In this document: positions 41,742 through 50,409 of the stretch, in pieces
Layout: each line of letters opens with the position of its first letter
How positions within the stretch are numbered: position 1 is the first letter of the stretch
Assembly: GCA_034766995.1 (NCBI GenBank)
Contig: CM068323.1
Location: forward strand, 22,766,346-22,830,345
Source: Acanthacorydalis orientalis
Taxonomy: Eukaryota > Arthropoda > Insecta > Megaloptera > Corydalidae
Length of the DNA: 64,000 bases
Reading direction: 5' to 3'
Position numbers and translations under genes: made by a program
The notes under the pieces: model-generated
Databases searched by the model: none
The model's input: the letters and a program-made list of their open reading frames with translations, nothing else
Told to the model about the DNA's origin: nothing

Positions 41742-42114
41742 TGTATACCCTCATCCTACATACGATAATATATAAATATACCTGCGCGCACGTGTACATC
41801 CCGGCTAATGACGGCTCCAACAGAACTGCGTAAGCGGCATCGATATAAAGCCGCATGTACGTCATGACGGTAACGTTCTCCGGCGAATGGTGGAAAAGAG
41901 AGCGAACCGTTTGGGTGGAGGACACGCAAGCCAGCGACCTGGTGCACAGCGGCACCGTCGTCGAGTAACCATTCGACGGCGGGTGTTGGACCTCCATATG
42001 CAGCAACACCAGCTGCACAATCTACTCGACCGCCAGTATCGTTGCTGAACTCAACACGGTGTGGTGGTTCGTGAAGAAACATAGGTCCATGAAGATCTAG
42101 CGCACCGCCGGCAG
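17949..42114 (-). CDS. Dscam: Dscam-family cell adhesion receptor (28 coding exons; signal-peptide exon not seen)
   Basis: Homophilic Ig-superfamily receptor of the Dscam family, which in insects acts at the plasma membrane in neurite self-avoidance, tiling and synaptic targeting. I joined 28 exons by splice site and phase: 42114-41782, 32751-32590, 32467-32197, 32093-31915, 31764-31492, 31278-31134, 30688-30264, 30149-29829, 29739-29620, 29443-29270, 29109-28962, 28736-28456, 28253-28086, 27741-27397, 27210-27064, 26866-26711, 26652-26513, 25942-25786, 25724-25356, 24389-24204, 24002-23709, 23659-23504, 23425-23261, 23130-22961, 22699-22627, 21529-21356, 20435-20261, 18129-17949. Every junction keeps frame, giving 1,962 residues without a stop. 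Domains in order: Ig1-9, FN1-4, Ig10, FN5-6, a transmembrane helix at about 1626-1647, then about 315 cytoplasmic residues. The first exon starts in mid-codon, so an upstream signal-peptide exon is needed. Ig2, Ig3 and Ig7 each have a single exon version, which argues against Dscam1 and against a Dscam2 with an alternative Ig7. The paralogue number is not determined; the symbol marks the family only. Confidence 0.95.
18549..18610 (+). mobile_element. possible retroposon 3' tail remnant
   Basis: The segment with ATGACCTTAGGTGTCGATGT and CTTAAACTCCAAATAATCAG resembles a tail motif I recall at the 3' ends of short insect retroposons. It is short, has no body, and lies in the last Dscam intron. 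Confidence 0.25.
19051..19171. repeat. (TATGTGCC)n and (AT)n compound repeat
   Basis: Several copies of TATGTGCC/TATGTGTC and TATG, then 47 bp of (AT)n from 19125. Lies in the last Dscam intron. Confidence 0.9.
19258..19392. repeat. two (AT)n runs
   Basis: 19258-19318 and 19340-19392, separated by a short TATG-rich spacer. About 100 bp downstream, in the Dscam sense, of the candidate alternative terminal exon. Confidence 0.95.
19494..19554 (-). CDS. candidate alternative terminal exon of the Dscam gene
   Basis: Between exons 27 and 28 a stretch richer in G and C than its neighbours begins after the acceptor atcatcacag. Joined to the phase-2 end of exon 27 it reads [20 protein letters not shown] and stops. 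Phase and base composition fit a short alternative C-terminus, but the polypyrimidine tract is weak and I know no homologue of this tail. Confidence 0.25.
20261..20435 (-). CDS. Dscam exon 27 (cytoplasmic)
   Basis: Residues 1845-1902: serine-rich, then the basic segment [20 protein letters not shown] and the Dscam motif [15 protein letters not shown]. The donor is TTTAG/GTATAT, phase 2. If the intron were retained, translation would stop after eight further codons at 20239. Confidence 0.92.
20826..21247. mobile_element. pogo/Tigger-like non-autonomous DNA transposon (MITE)
   Basis: Lies in the Dscam intron between exons 26 and 27. Inverted termini start CAGTAGGGCCGCCGTATC on the left and end CAGGGGACTACTG on the right, with further inner similarity (GCGGTTTC-type motifs). 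TA precedes the left end, as expected for Tc1/mariner-superfamily target sites; the right-hand TA has decayed. There is no transposase frame. The internal AAATATTAAAT and AGAAATAAAC stretches resemble Tigger-derived repeats as I remember them. Confidence 0.7.
21356..21529 (-). CDS. Dscam exon 26 (cytoplasmic, two possible acceptors)
   Basis: The long form (21529-21356) encodes [14 protein letters not shown] and continues into [20 protein letters not shown] second atttcag acceptor at 21462-21461 gives a short form starting at 21460 that skips 69 bp and stays in frame. Both forms begin by restoring a glutamate codon. Which form predominates cannot be told from sequence. Confidence 0.88.
21811..22320. 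mobile_element. internally deleted mariner-like element
   Basis: Lies in the Dscam intron between exons 25 and 26. Terminal inverted repeats: left TAGGTGTACAAATTAATTCG at 21811, right matching reverse complement at about 22296-22320. The interior, about 510 bp in total, has short minus-strand stretches that look like degenerate transposase ends ([11 protein letters not shown] and [16 protein letters not shown]), separated by stops and frame shifts. Confidence 0.65.
22627..22699 (-). CDS. Dscam exon 25 (small cytoplasmic exon)
   Basis: A 73-bp exon, residues 1763-1786: [20 protein letters not shown], then SESQ. Phase 0 in, phase 1 out. The [15 protein letters not shown] basic segment is typical of Dscam tails. 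Confidence 0.9.
22891..22948. repeat. (AT)n in Dscam intron 24
   Basis: 58 bp, beginning 13 bp beyond the exon 24 donor. Confidence 0.95.
22961..23130 (-). CDS. Dscam exon 24 (cytoplasmic PYATFQL motif)
   Basis: Residues 1706-1762. [19 protein letters not shown] contains the tyrosine motif conserved in Dscam cytoplasmic tails, followed by a tyrosine- and serine-rich stretch and [13 protein letters not shown]. Donor CAT/GTAAGT, phase 0. An (AT)n run begins 13 bp downstream. Confidence 0.93.
23261..23425 (-). CDS. Dscam exon 23 (cytoplasmic; GC donor)
   Basis: Residues 1651-1705: [20 protein letters not shown], then [19 protein letters not shown]. The end of the exon that keeps frame with exon 24 is TCAG followed by gcatgt, a GC-AG intron. 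A GT four bases further on would break the phase. Confidence 0.87.
23504..23659 (-). CDS. Dscam exon 22 (juxtamembrane and transmembrane segment)
   Basis: Residues 1599-1650. A short extracellular stem is followed by about 22 hydrophobic residues ([19 protein letters not shown], then FFI) and the stop-transfer cluster RRRS. The donor is A/GTGAGT, phase 1. Confidence 0.94.
23709..24002 (-). CDS. Dscam exon 21 (FN6)
   Basis: Residues 1501-1598. A complete FN-III domain with [20 protein letters not shown] and [19 protein letters not shown]. The WGDGGCPI-like stretch is typical of the last FN domain of Dscam proteins. Confidence 0.94.
24045..24119. repeat. (AT)n in Dscam intron 20
   Basis: 75 bp, the longest pure run in the gene, 43 bp before the exon 21 acceptor side. 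Confidence 0.95.
24204..24389 (-). CDS. Dscam exon 20 (FN5, second half)
   Basis: Residues 1439-1500: [18 protein letters not shown], then [18 protein letters not shown]. Acceptor tgcag, donor ACAG/GTAAAA. The preceding 967-bp intron holds the LTR-like remnant. Confidence 0.93.
24691..25096. mobile_element. LTR-like remnant with an 83-bp direct repeat
   Basis: 24691-24773 and 25017-25096 are similar in the same orientation (both have AGCAAACAAC, TGTTCGT, CCTGTATTATTTATAT and AAAATAATAAATCTTT). They enclose about 245 bp of less AT-rich sequence. After the second copy, AAATTTGGTCTCG resembles a retrotransposon primer-binding region. It sits in the Dscam intron between exons 19 and 20. Could equally be a simple tandem duplication. 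Confidence 0.4.
25356..25724 (-). CDS. Dscam exon 19 (Ig10 and start of FN5)
   Basis: Residues 1316-1438. Ig10 ([34 protein letters not shown]) lies between FN4 and FN5, the arrangement diagnostic of the Dscam family. FN5 opens with [20 protein letters not shown]. Confidence 0.95.
25786..25942 (-). CDS. Dscam exon 18 (FN4, second half)
   Basis: Residues 1264-1315: [17 protein letters not shown], then [18 protein letters not shown]. Acceptor tttag, donor AAAG/GTATGA. Confidence 0.93.
26031..26087. repeat. (AT)n then (GT)n in Dscam intron 17
   Basis: (AT)n to 26072, then (GT)n. Short (TATC)n-like sequence adjoins it at 25978-26025. Confidence 0.95.
26341..26401. repeat. 31-bp tandem duplication
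   Basis: CAAGCAATAAAAGTAGAATA followed by AAAGTTTTTT occurs twice in direct succession without mismatch, inside Dscam intron 17. Confidence 0.95.
26513..26652 (-). CDS. Dscam exon 17 (FN4, first half)
   Basis: Residues 1217-1263: [20 protein letters not shown], then [19 protein letters not shown]. The donor is GAA/GTATGA, leaving phase 0. It matches the phase-0 start of exon 18. Confidence 0.9.
26711..26866 (-). CDS. Dscam exon 16 (FN3, second half)
   Basis: Residues 1165-1216. Contains [20 protein letters not shown] and a closing CQTDEDG. Phase 1 in and out. Confidence 0.93.
26946..27004. repeat. (AT)n in Dscam intron 15
   Basis: 59 bp, 59 bp beyond the exon 15 donor. Confidence 0.95.
27064..27210 (-). 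CDS. Dscam exon 15 (FN3, first half)
   Basis: Residues 1116-1164: [16 protein letters not shown], then [20 protein letters not shown]. Lacks a methionine, so it is invisible to ORF-length searches. Acceptor tttag, donor G/GTATGT. Confidence 0.92.
27283..27337. repeat. (AT)n in Dscam intron 14
   Basis: 55 bp, about 70 bp before the exon 15 acceptor, so exon 15 has runs on both sides. Confidence 0.95.
27397..27741 (-). CDS. Dscam exon 14 (FN2)
   Basis: Residues 1001-1115. A complete FN-III domain: [36 protein letters not shown] and [20 protein letters not shown]. The exon opens after acceptor cttaag. Confidence 0.94.
27843..27899. repeat. (AT)n in Dscam intron 13
   Basis: 57 bp, pure. Confidence 0.95.
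28086..28253 (-). CDS. Dscam exon 13 (FN1, second half)
   Basis: Residues 945-1000. Contains the FN-III closing pattern [20 protein letters not shown]. Acceptor tacag, donor G/GTACAA. Confidence 0.93.
28332..28377. repeat. (AT)n in Dscam intron 12
   Basis: 46 bp, about 80 bp before the exon 13 acceptor. Confidence 0.95.
28456..28736 (-). CDS. Dscam exon 12 (end of Ig9, start of FN1)
   Basis: Residues 851-944. Ends Ig9 ([17 protein letters not shown]) and opens FN1 ([35 protein letters not shown]). Phase 2 in, phase 1 out. Confidence 0.94.
28962..29109 (-). CDS. Dscam exon 11 (Ig9, first half)
   Basis: Residues 802-850: [19 protein letters not shown], then [17 protein letters not shown]. 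Acceptor ttcag, donor AG/GTTTGA, phase 2 out. Confidence 0.92.
29270..29443 (-). CDS. Dscam exon 10 (Ig8, second half)
   Basis: Residues 744-801. Contains the second Ig8 cysteine in [19 protein letters not shown]. It lacks a usable methionine. Phase 1 in and out; acceptor tttag, donor G/GTATGT. Confidence 0.92.
29620..29739 (-). CDS. Dscam exon 9 (Ig8, first half)
   Basis: Residues 704-743: [20 protein letters not shown], then [20 protein letters not shown]. Acceptor tttag, donor G/GTAAGT. Confidence 0.93.
29829..30149 (-). CDS. Dscam exon 8 (Ig7, single version)
   Basis: Residues 597-703. A complete Ig7 with [22 protein letters not shown] and [17 protein letters not shown]. Introns on both sides are only about 90-115 bp, so there is no room nearby for a second Ig7 exon of the kind known in Dscam1 and Dscam2. 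Confidence 0.94.
30264..30688 (-). CDS. Dscam exon 7 (end of Ig5, all of Ig6)
   Basis: Residues 455-596. Finishes Ig5 ([20 protein letters not shown]), then encodes Ig6 from [17 protein letters not shown] through [16 protein letters not shown]. Acceptor tttag, donor TTAG/GTTTTA. At 425 bp it is the longest exon of the gene. Confidence 0.94.
31057..31124. repeat. (AT)n in Dscam intron 6
   Basis: 68 bp, starting 9 bp beyond the exon 6 donor. Confidence 0.95.
31134..31278 (-). CDS. Dscam exon 6 (Ig5, first half)
   Basis: Residues 407-454, with [20 protein letters not shown]. Phase 1 in, phase 2 out. Long (AT)n runs lie 9 bp beyond its donor and about 25 bp before its acceptor. Confidence 0.93.
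31304..31358. repeat. (AT)n in Dscam intron 5
   Basis: 55 bp, ending about 25 bp before the exon 6 acceptor. Confidence 0.95.
31492..31764 (-). CDS. Dscam exon 5 (Ig4)
   Basis: Residues 316-406. A complete Ig domain with both cysteines ([11 protein letters not shown] and [17 protein letters not shown]) and the core tryptophan VMWMHNGK. Acceptor tttag, donor GAG/GTATGT. Confidence 0.94.
31915..32093 (-). CDS. Dscam exon 4 (Ig3 second half)
   Basis: Residues 256-315. Reads [12 protein letters not shown], then the Ig signature [19 protein letters not shown]. Phase 2 in and phase 1 out, with acceptor attaag and donor G/GTAAGA. It contains no internal methionine and is easily missed as an ORF. 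Confidence 0.92.
32197..32467 (-). CDS. Dscam exon 3 (Ig2 second half and start of Ig3)
   Basis: Residues 166-255. Completes Ig2 ([20 protein letters not shown]) and begins Ig3 ([17 protein letters not shown]). In Dscam1 the matching Ig2 and Ig3 halves come from large alternative arrays; here there is one copy only. Acceptor gtcag, donor AG/GTAAAA, phase 2 out. Confidence 0.93.
32590..32751 (-). CDS. Dscam exon 2 (Ig2, first half)
   Basis: Residues 112-165. Joins exon 1 in phase 1 to read [20 protein letters not shown], the typical Ig1-Ig2 boundary of Dscam proteins. Contains the first Ig2 cysteine (FRCQVP) and the core tryptophan (TSWLQDG). Acceptor ttccag, donor G/GTAAAT. Confidence 0.93.
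32752..41781 (-). other. first visible Dscam intron (9 kb)
   Basis: No supported exon within it. Unlike the other introns it has few (AT)n runs, the longest at 41711-41738 near the exon 1 donor and 33159-33180 near the exon 2 acceptor. Long 5' introns are usual in Dscam genes. Confidence 0.7.
41782..42114 (-). CDS. Dscam exon 1 (Ig1)
   Basis: Encodes residues 1-111 of the visible protein: the motif [13 protein letters not shown], an Ig fold ending in [20 protein letters not shown]. The acceptor is ttctag and the donor CAG/GTATAT; phases are 2 nt in and 1 nt out. It is richer in G and C than its surroundings. A 9-kb intron follows. An upstream exon must supply the first base of the opening codon and the signal peptide. 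Confidence 0.93.
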
Positions 42115-42830
42115 CTAGAAATTAAATATACAAATATACATACATATATATATATATATATAATTGAATTTTACAACGTTTTTGAACATTTTTTCAAAAA
42201 TAATCATACATTAAGACTTTTATGCAGGAAATATCTGGAAAACTTGTGTACGTATGCATATATGTACACTTTGGGACTGGACGTGTTTTGATAACAAACG
42301 TTGTTGCTGAAAAATTGAAGAAAACTGATATACAACACACTACTTGCACAACTTTACTATAGTATGTTATATTTATTGTATATATTATTATTTTATTTTG
42401 TTACAAAGAAGAACTACTGAATTAGACTTCTTTTATATTTAGGTACATTATTAAGAAGGAAAGGATATGTTCAAAAGTGTTTTAAAAGGTATACATTTTA
42501 ATAGAATTAAATATATTTTTTTTATTTAATTACTGTAAGATGCAAGAGAATGTATTTTATGTTATTTATGTGTAGAAAAAAGCATATTAGCATTAAATTA
42601 AGTGAAAAAATATAAATAATTTAATTATATCAGTTCTCACATGAGTATGAAAAATTGTTTTAATAAGATAATAAATTTTAAAGGAATATAAAACGTGTAA
42701 ACTTCAATAGAGATTCTGATGAAAAATTGTAAGTATTTTATAACATTTTTTTAATTTTGTTTATCCTTAAAACGACGATCTAATAATGAGGATTAGAATG
42801 TGTGAAACTTTTTGTTAAAATAATAAAAGT

Positions 42831-42860
42831 ATTAGGTTGCTAGAAAAATAATTGCGGAAA
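42831..42860 (+). mobile_element. possible mariner terminal-repeat remnant
   Basis: TTAGGTTGCTAGAAAAATAA followed by TTGCGGA resembles the end of a mariner element as I remember it. No opposite end or transposase remains nearby. Confidence 0.25.
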
Positions 42861-43846
42861 CTGCAGAAGGACGCCCTCGAGACCTTCTTTATCTTCAATT
42901 TTGTAATGAAGTTAATTTTAATTGAAAGAGAACCATTTCAATCAAAACGTAAAAAAGAGAAATACGCATACATAAATGAAGTTAAATATTATATAATTTT
43001 AATAATTAACTTTCAATTATTAATTATTACTCAAGGCGCAACGATTTATTGAAAGTCGTAAAAAATTATTTATTCATAAGAACCTTTATCCGAAACTCTT
43101 GTATTCGAAAGTTTTGTACGAAAGTTAGAGTTTGGTATTTATTATTTAGCAAGACTGCCTTAACTTTATTATCTATTCCAACAAAAGCTGTGGTTTTCAA
43201 CAATTGTTACGGTGTATGCGTAACTTACTAACCCTAGAGAGAAGATCTGAAAGAGATAATACGTTATAAATGTAGATATTACTATATATGTAAATATTAT
43301 TATATTTTTCGAATGTGGTTAAATGAAATTTTATAAATAAAAACTGATTATTACATTTTACCATTTATTTGTTTTTTGAATTATATTATTCTTGATCGAA
43401 AATTATAAAACACTAAATAAAAATTGTAAGATAATAATTATAATATAAATATTAATAATTATAATATAAATTATAATATAATTATAATATATATTAAAGC
43501 GTCAGTATGAAATATATAGATGTAAATATTATCTTTTGTTACTCGAAAGAACATAAAAACGGTAAGAATTCTAAATCTGCGAATACTTAATACCTTATGG
43601 GAATAAAAGGATAAAGTAGTCAGGTCTTAAATAATATCTTCGTGGGATTAATTTGTCAAACTTTAACGGAAATACACTTTGTTAAATAAAGTACTGTAAT
43701 TAAAGTTGTCATATAATTATATATAAATAATAAAGATACTTTGTGAATTCAAGAGTAACGTTTTATGTTTGAAGAAAGTTTTGTTTTTGAATATTTTTGT
43801 AAAAGTTTTAGTAAATAATTATATTATAAAATAGATTACGTGCAGT

Positions 43847-43849
<3 letters not shown>

Positions 43850-43889
<40 letters not shown>

Positions 43890-44273
43890 ATTTGTGCTGC
43901 AACGTTAAAAATATTTTGTAGAAATTGAAACATACAGATAGAGACATGACAAAAATAAAACTAAATTCATCCTTATCCAACTTATCAAAATAGAAGAAAA
44001 ACATATTGTTACATTTAAACTAGGTATATGGAAAATGATGGAATAAAAAGAAAAAAAGAAAATATAGATTAGTGTACGCTGTCATAAACAGAAAAACGAG
44101 GAAAAAATACTGTTGTTTTGTAGAGGGTAGGTAAAATTTATGAATACTTGGTTAGAACTCAGAGTAAAATACAGAATGTGAAAGAAGAGGTAATTAGAAC
44201 GAGTAGTTATATTTTAAATGAAATGTAAAATGAAAGTTGATTAAAAAAATAATCAAATGAAATTAAATGTATC

Positions 44274-44314
<41 letters not shown>
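43850..44314. repeat. (AT)n/(GT)n microsatellites
   Basis: (AT)n at 43850-43868 passing into (TG)n to 43888, and a separate (AT)n at 44277-44314. Confidence 0.9.
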
Positions 44315-44318
<4 letters not shown>

Positions 44319-47300
44319 TATATTCTCAAAATAAATGTAGTGGGAATATAGGGCATAGTGTGTCACTTTAAGTCATAATTAAAAACAAATAAAAAATAAT
44401 AATTTATTTAGTATCAGTAAATAAATCAGTGTTTTGAACTGATAAACGAATATGGTTATTTTGTGAATGTGTAAAATTATATCAAACATTCAATAAATAT
44501 TAACTAATACATTTGAAAAGCGTATCAAGTTAAAAAAACAATAACTTGATAAGAAATCGATATATTGCAGTAAGTGATTTTGATTTTAATTTGAAAAATT
44601 GGAATAGGTGTTGAAAAAAGTTAATAAATTTCTCATAGTTATTTTTATATGAAAATATGTACTGAGAATTAACGAAATTTTTTTTACAAGAAAGACATTA
44701 TGGCCGTAAGAGAAAAATCTAATAATTTTTATTTCTTTATATGATTTTTTTCTAAATAATCGTGTCTCTGTATGTGTTAATAAACATATCATTCGACCAC
44801 TCGCTGTGTAAAGATGGCACCGAAACGAGTAATTTATGACGATAAAAACGAATTAACTTTCATGTGAAAAATCAACGAATTACGACCGTGAATTTATCAA
44901 ATTAAGCATATTTTCAACGGAATATAATTCTAATTACTATCGATTCTTCGATTTCGTTCTATATTTCAAATCAGGTCTTACAGTGAATTATGATTGTTCA
45001 ACGAGTCGAATTCAATAAATAATGTTAAAGAGAACACTGACGTGTATTAATTAAATGTTCATGAATCAGTTGTTCAACTGGTCGTTAAAAAAATTCCAAC
45101 AGACGACCGGCTCGGAAGTGGGCGAAGTACGGAGAAAAATGAAAATCCGATAATGTTCCCTTCTGGCCGGTTTCTTTTATTCAAAGGAACCTCGAACGAA
45201 GTTCTGTAAAAAGAACTAGGGTGCTGGGATATTTTACACCGCTTTGATTTTTTTCTGACAGAACTGAATATTGTAATAAACTGATTTTTTTGTATTATCG
45301 TTTTTTTTATAAATTAGTACTTTTTAATTAAATTACTTTTCGATATTAAAATGGTAATTAAAGAAGTATAAAACTGTCGCATGTGTTGTTTTAAATAAAA
45401 TTTTATAAATCTTTTCATACTGTTTTTCATATAGTATGTAATTTATTGATAACTTTCTCTAGATATAAGATTTTTAGTGCAATAAATAGATTTGAAATGT
45501 AGAATAGATTTTTTCTACAAAAAATAACGTATGAGTTTATATAAAAATTTTTTGGTGTTTTTTTTTTTTTTTTTTTGTTTTCCATTACTGACTTTATCAC
45601 TTGTATCAGCTTTAAGTAAATTTTAAACAATTCCATCAGGACAATGCAATACAAGAAGAAATTACAGTAAAAACGGAAATTCTTGATATTTGCACGTATC
45701 CATGTAAACCTTTTGACTGTGTTATCATATACTACTGTGTTAAAGTTTAAAATATCGTTAAAATATGATTTTTTGTTTTCAGTACTCTGAATTCATTTAT
45801 CATTGAATAAATAAGCTTGTGAATGTAAACAATGTTTACTCATTGTTATTTTAAATTAATTTCGCCTCTTTTTCATCTGATACTGATTGAAATACTTTTA
45901 GTTTTTTTCTACAGTGCAAACTTTATTGGTGCATTTTGTATTTAGATATGTGATTTAGAAACAAATCGATCTACCCACAATAATAAAAGTAAAATCTGTA
46001 CATGCGCGGGTGCGTCTGTTTATTTTTTTTTAATATTCAGTTGACACATTTTAGTAAATTGTTTACTTTTACCACTTGTGTGACATAACAATCGGTATGC
46101 GGGGCATTTAATCCAGTTATGTGCAAAACCATCGGAAATAACTGTACTGATATTTGTGATCTGTGCAGAGTAATAATGAAATTATCAGTTACTAATTAAT
46201 TTTTGTATTATTCAGACTGTATGACAAAATACTTGTACAATGTGCGACAATATGAAACGAATATAATTTAGTTATTTCCCGTCAGAAATAATCAAGATTC
46301 CAATATAATTCGCTGTGTGATAAAAAAAATTTGTGATCTTTTGCAACATTTTGCTTATGAAAATGATATGATTTCATTCATTCAATGATGTAAAAATGAA
46401 TGTTATATTTTAATTACCTGATTTAATTTCAGTCAATAATTTAAAATGTTATACAGTGACCTAAATAAGAGTTTATATATATATATATATACTGAAATCT
46501 TGAATCAAAAAATTACAAAATTTTAGATTCATACATTTTTACTTTATTAACTGGTTTTGTACAAAAACAAATAAGAAAGTAAAGTGATATTTTCTCAAAT
46601 TTTCTCTAGAGGTTACTAAAAAAAGATTTATTATTTTAAAATAATAATTTTCTTCAAATTTTATTTTAAATATGAAGTTTGGATTCAGTATACGACTTTT
46701 TAATATCTATTTTTTGAAATTGTTAAGTAAATAAGGAAACATGAACAAATTTCATATCATTATATATATATATATATATAATAAACCCATATAAAAAACA
46801 TTAATAAATATATTAGTTTTTTAATATCAACAGTGTGTATATACCTTATCTAATGTTATATAAGTTGAAGTAAAGTGTGTTTTTCTCATATAAACAGACC
46901 GCCAGGGATTATAAATTAATTAATGAATCTATAGAGTATAAAATACGAGTATGCTCACCCAACAGCATCTATTGTACGTAACCTATTGAAAATAATGTCT
47001 TGTTGATCATTAATAGTTTGTAATAATAAAGAAATGGTAATAAAAGTATACATAATTCATACTATGTATGATTTTTTACTTAATTAATGGAAGTAAATGT
47101 ATTTAATTGTAGATAGTCATATACGTTTCAAGATTGTGTTCAATAAAGTAGAATATTTTGTAATATTGTATAATAATTTTTTTAAATCGATAGAATAAAG
47201 ATACATTACTACATAAATAATATACTGTACTTATTAAAATGGCGGTATTTGCTCTTATGGATCATCTGTTAGCTACTATTTTAATAATATCAAAAAAAAA

Positions 47301-48351
47301 ATTTTAAACACTTATCAAGAGTTATCGAAGATAATGTTTTTTAAATTATGAATTGACAACATATTAAATTTAGGCCGAAGGAAAAATAAAAACCTCATTA
47401 ATTATCCATATTGAGATACCAGCATTACTTTAAGCTACACTTATTTTATTTTTTGAAAATTTACAGCGAATATATATATATATATATATGAATTAAATAC
47501 TTTTTTTTATAACTTCATATATAGATTTTGTAAATATTTCAGTACTAGTGATGCCTTTTTAGATAGTTAATACATGATACATTATTCAAATATATTGAAT
47601 AATGTCGAATTACAGTTTCTGAGAAAATCATATATTCACAGTAAACTAAATTATGTATGGAAAGATATCTTAATAGAATACAACATAATGAGAACATGTT
47701 TCTCATATATTGAGCTAAAATTACGATAACAAGAAATGCTTAGTGCAAATAATTGGACTTTAAACGGTGCTGTTAACGTTAATGAAGAATATCGAATCAC
47801 AGTTTTAGTTTAATTATAGCAATTTGAACATCTTACGCAATTAATATTTTTTATTATAAGAAGATAAATTCATTGTTATCTTGTTGCGTTTGTGCATAAC
47901 TTTTTTTTATTCATAAATCAGTTCAGTATTTTAATCAGTTTTCCATGATGATCATTACTAAGTACATAACAAAATGAATTAAATGAATTAGGAAACTTTG
48001 AAACAAATAAATATAAATCAACACTTTAACAGTGATCTCAAAGGCGAAATGTAAATACTAAATGAGTTGAATTATTAAAAAAATATTTTTATTTATAATT
48101 CAGTAATAATTTCGACATTAAAATATTTATAGAAATGCATCTGTAAAATATTTTTTTATTTAAAATAGAATAAAATCCTATTTTCAATTTCAAATTTTCT
48201 TACTTAATTCAATGTTCTTCGTAGCCAAGGGTCGTTATAATTTCATTTTTATTAAAAATTATTTATAAATTTTAATAGAAAACTTATTATTTACAAAACT
48301 GTAATGTTATATTTAGAATTTGGATATTTAGGTTATCGATTCATATTCAAC

Positions 48352-48355
<4 letters not shown>

Positions 48356-48400
<45 letters not shown>
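48356..48400. repeat. (AT)n microsatellite
   Basis: 45 bp. Similar runs lie at 48838-48888 (interrupted), 49710-49752 and 50370-50406. Confidence 0.95.
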
Positions 48401-48405
<5 letters not shown>

Positions 48406-48854
48406 TAATCATGTTTATGTATGCATATTGATATATGGTTTTGATTTGGCGATTGCATATACGTTTTCAATTAACGTGTATTATTGTTATATGTGATAAG
48501 TAATCTTGTTTCAAATTTAGTGTTCTATTTGATCGAGTTCATGTTACTCCACATTTTGTAATCTCGTACTGTGCAATAGGAAAATGATTTGATTGCTGAC
48601 AAGTAAGTAAAGCTATTAGAAAGGGAACTGAGATAATTTAGTGCGCCATTAATGTGTTTGATGAGATTTCTAATTGAAATTAATGATGTGTATGTTATGC
48701 TATTTACGGCGATTTTAGTATTAATCAATGATGTCATATATGAACAATTACATTTGACGTGCTTTCAATACTTTTTTGACTAAAATTTTCATTTTCACAT
48801 TTGTTTGTTTATAAATATGGGTCAGTGTATAATTGATATATATATATATATACA

Positions 48855-48892
<38 letters not shown>

Positions 48893-49707
48893 TATTGAAT
48901 ATTTTTGATCATAAACAAATTGTACTCGAACTGAGTGAAAAGATCATTTGGGAAATTATTTTGTGTATTGATTATTACATATTTTGATACAGAAACGATC
49001 TAAAACGAATTGGCCTATTTTTTTAAAAAATAGGTCTCCTCAAAACGTTCTTCTACACAGGATTCTAAAAATATCTGTAATAACAAACAAAATTCATTAA
49101 TTTGCAATTTTTTACTATAATAAATGATTGTGCTAGTATTAATGTATTACTTTTTTTACAATAAAACAATATAAGCTTAGTGTTTATTAAACAAATGTCT
49201 TTTAAGGATAATAATGCTAAAATGTTTATAAATATATCAAAGGAAAACTATCACCGATTTTATAAATGAGAAAAAAAATTCAATCGAAAGTCCATCTCTG
49301 GTGACTGTTGTCAGATTATATTTCCAATATTCACACTTGAAAGCTTTCTGAGGTGTTCATTAGCTTTAATTGCTATACATTGATTTTACTGCGACGTCAA
49401 AGGGAGGTCGCGTCATGAATTAATATATAAATTTAATGAACTTACATTAGCAACGTTCTCTGCCACGTTACTGTAATATACACTAGATAGAACAGAAAAA
49501 TATAACATATTTGAATTTTCCACAACTAAATTTTTGTTGATAATTTGAATTTATTACGTTTTTATACGCTTCGTTTCAAATATTATTATTCATTTTTGAC
49601 ACATGTTTTCTACATTCTATATTTTAATCAAATTCTACAATTTTAGTAATTAATGATATTACTAAATTATTGATAGTACATTATTATATAAATTGCTGTT
49701 TACTTAT

Positions 49708-49759
<52 letters not shown>

Positions 49760-50361
49760 ACAAATAAATAAATAAATAAATCAAAATTAATTAGATTTTA
49801 TAATTTGTAAAATGTTTTTATTATTAGTTAAGTAGCAACATTTTGAATTAAATAGTTTTAGATTAAAACTTTTAAATGAAAGAATATTTTTTTCATTTTT
49901 GACTTACACGTTTTAGTGTTTGATACTAGAAATTTTTTTGTTAAAAAATCATTGCTCGATTAAGATCATCTGCACTCATTCAAGATTTAGTTTTTTTTTT
50001 ATTTCAAATAAATAATAAATAACAGCAAGGAAAATCGGCTGAAAAATCGATAAGTAGATTGATTGATAAATCAAGGTATATTCGTTCAGTGAACAATTCC
50101 ATCATATGTTTAAGACAGAATCGAAAATGTTTAAGTAGAGTAAAGATGTGTAACTATTGTGTTTTCAGAGTGGTTTTCTTATCGAGTATTCCTGGTCTAG
50201 AGTACATCTATATTTTAGAAAAATAGAGCCATTTATATACAACTGTAAATATAAATAATTTAATAAAAAATTTGTTTGGCGGTTTAGTTCATTTTGATGT
50301 AGAAAAGTTGATACAATTTATTTCAAGAACAAGCTTTTTAATGATGTCTATTGTTCATAAG

Positions 50362-50409
<48 letters not shown>

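Noticed and set aside
49440..49500. Strong GTAAGT donor preceded on the minus strand by MLYFSVLSSVYYSNVAEN
   Set aside because: It ends in phase 0, whereas Dscam exon 1 needs phase 1, and the peptide is a poor signal sequence. Could be an untranslated exon, but there is no support.
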